From assembly GCF_028714655.1 (NCBI RefSeq), contig NZ_JAQTLY010000012.1, forward strand, positions 1-64,000: a stretch of DNA of 64,000 bases, written 5' to 3'. The notes beneath the pieces are model-generated. The model was given only the letters and a program-made list of their open reading frames with translations, ran no database searches and had not been told where the DNA came from. Both the position numbers and the translations under genes were made by a program. Shown one piece after another: positions 63,369 to 64,000 of the stretch (its first letter is position 1; each line of letters starts with the position of its first letter). Origin of the DNA: Sulfurimonas sp. GTDB lineage: Bacteria; Campylobacterota; Campylobacteria; Campylobacterales; Sulfurimonadaceae.

Positions 63369-64000
63369 TACAGTTCACTTGTACCGTTTTTGTACCTTTT
63401 TTCTAAGAAAGAAATTTTTATTTTTTCTTTCTTAGGCATATAGTGAGTATATATGCTTAGAGTAATCTGCAAATTTTCGTGACCTAAAGTTGCAGATACC
63501 CAAAGAGGGTTAATTCCATTATTTAGCATAATACTAGCAAAAGTATGTCTAGTATTATGTAGGCTTCTTTTTTCTAAATTTAGTTTTTTCAAGATAGCTT
63601 GATAATTTCTATAAAAATTATCATTTGAGCTAAAATGATTGTTTTTATCATTTAGAAAAACATAACTATTTTTTAGCCCTGTTTCTCGCTGTTGTGCCTT
63701 TAAAAACTCTTTTGCTTTTGGCAGTATCTCAATATCTCTTTCACTTGATTTTGTTTTAGCAGAGTTTATCAAGCCTTGAGCAACCGTTTTATTTATAGTT
63801 ATCGTATCGGTTACAAAATCTATATTACTCCACTCTAAAGCCAAAATCTCACCAGAACGCATACCTGTAAAGAAAGACAACCCTAAAAAGTTTTTTACTT
63901 GACCGGTAACGCTTGATAAAATTAAATCTATCTCATCAAGAGTAAAAGGCTTTTGTTTTTCCTTTTTGTAATTAATCTTAGGCATCCCAACAGATGTAAT
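63368..64000 (-). CDS. Tyrosine recombinase / phage-type integrase (partial, 5' end outside window)
   Basis: The catalytic domain is complete: FTGMRSGEIL with the first Arg, HNTRHTF (His-x-x-Arg), LGHENLQITL and the nucleophile tyrosine in YTHYMP. The frame stays open beyond ATG 63985 to the window edge, reading ITSVG before that methionine, so the DNA-binding N-terminal part lies outside. The C-terminal end is intact. Its position against the RND terminator suggests the boundary of an integrated element to the right. No tRNA target is next to it. Confidence 0.9.
   Translation of the reverse strand: MTSVGMPKINYKKEKQKPFTLDEIDLILSSVTGQVKNFLGLSFFTGMRSGEILALEWSNIDFVTDTITINKTVAQGLINSAKTKSSERDIEILPKAKEFLKAQQRETGLKNSYVFLNDKNNHFSSNDNFYRNYQAILKKLNLEKRSLHNTRHTFASIMLNNGINPLWVSATLGHENLQITLSIYTHYMPKKEKIKISFLEKRYKNGTSEL

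Overview
The window is AT-rich bacterial DNA that most resembles a free-living member of the Campylobacterota (Epsilonproteobacteria), probably close to Sulfurimonas. This is inferred from the gene set: a short glucose-6-phosphate isomerase, the futalosine menaquinone enzyme MqnE, a CcoI/CcoS pair for cbb3 oxidase, a UPF0323 lipoprotein next to a glutathionylspermidine-synthase-like protein, a PglB oligosaccharyltransferase, and a MutS fused to an HNH nuclease (MutS7 type). No species can be fixed without a database search.

Layout. The window opens in the 3' end of a 23S rRNA gene, followed by a structured spacer and 5S rRNA (1-443). From 0.8 to 7.9 kb lie the four enzymes of ADP-heptose synthesis (gmhA, gmhB, hldD, hldE), interrupted by a one-domain asparaginase-like gene, ccoI-ccoS and a small cytochrome c on the other strand. 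From 8.0 to 16.3 kb come an isolated autoinducer-2 kinase (lsrK), metK, mqnE, a frameshifted pglB, galU and pgi. mutS7 reads leftward at 16.5-19.5 kb. From 19.8 to 31.1 kb a tightly overlapping operon encodes an MSHA-like type IV pilus machine: PilM/GspL-like, PilO-like and PilP/MshK-like proteins, a secretin, a TPR protein, a large cysteine-rich prepilin, an ATPase and an inner-membrane platform. It ends with its own response regulator and histidine kinase. A separate pilin gene with a good promoter follows at 31.5 kb.

From 32.1 to 34.7 kb there is a tRNA-Ser, pyrF and a membrane-anchored phosphatase amid many palindromic repeats. From 44.5 down to 34.7 kb, all leftward, is an acetate-use module: histidine kinase, response regulator, porin, DUF485 protein, ActP symporter, CBS/nucleotidyltransferase protein, DnaQ-like exonuclease and acetyl-CoA synthetase. 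The remainder (44.6-63.3 kb, rightward) is housekeeping: cyclophilin, queH, fabZ, lpxA, clpX, mreB, mreC, carB, a short Sua5-like gene, the UPF0323 pair, dapE, a periplasmic thioredoxin, then ridA coupled to a tolC/adaptor/RND efflux operon. The window ends inside a tyrosine recombinase, so a mobile element may begin there.

The most distinctive non-coding feature is the density of dispersed palindromes. They include two known repeat types (those giving the spurious peptides 'HCEEQSDAA' and 'FRHPELDSGS'), a 142-144 base element with terminal inverted repeats, a 25-base palindrome inserted inside the repeat arms, and three identical 96-base tandem units at 57.6 kb whose core hairpin also occurs in the 23S-5S spacer. 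Several genes end or start exactly at these repeats, which matters for choosing start codons.
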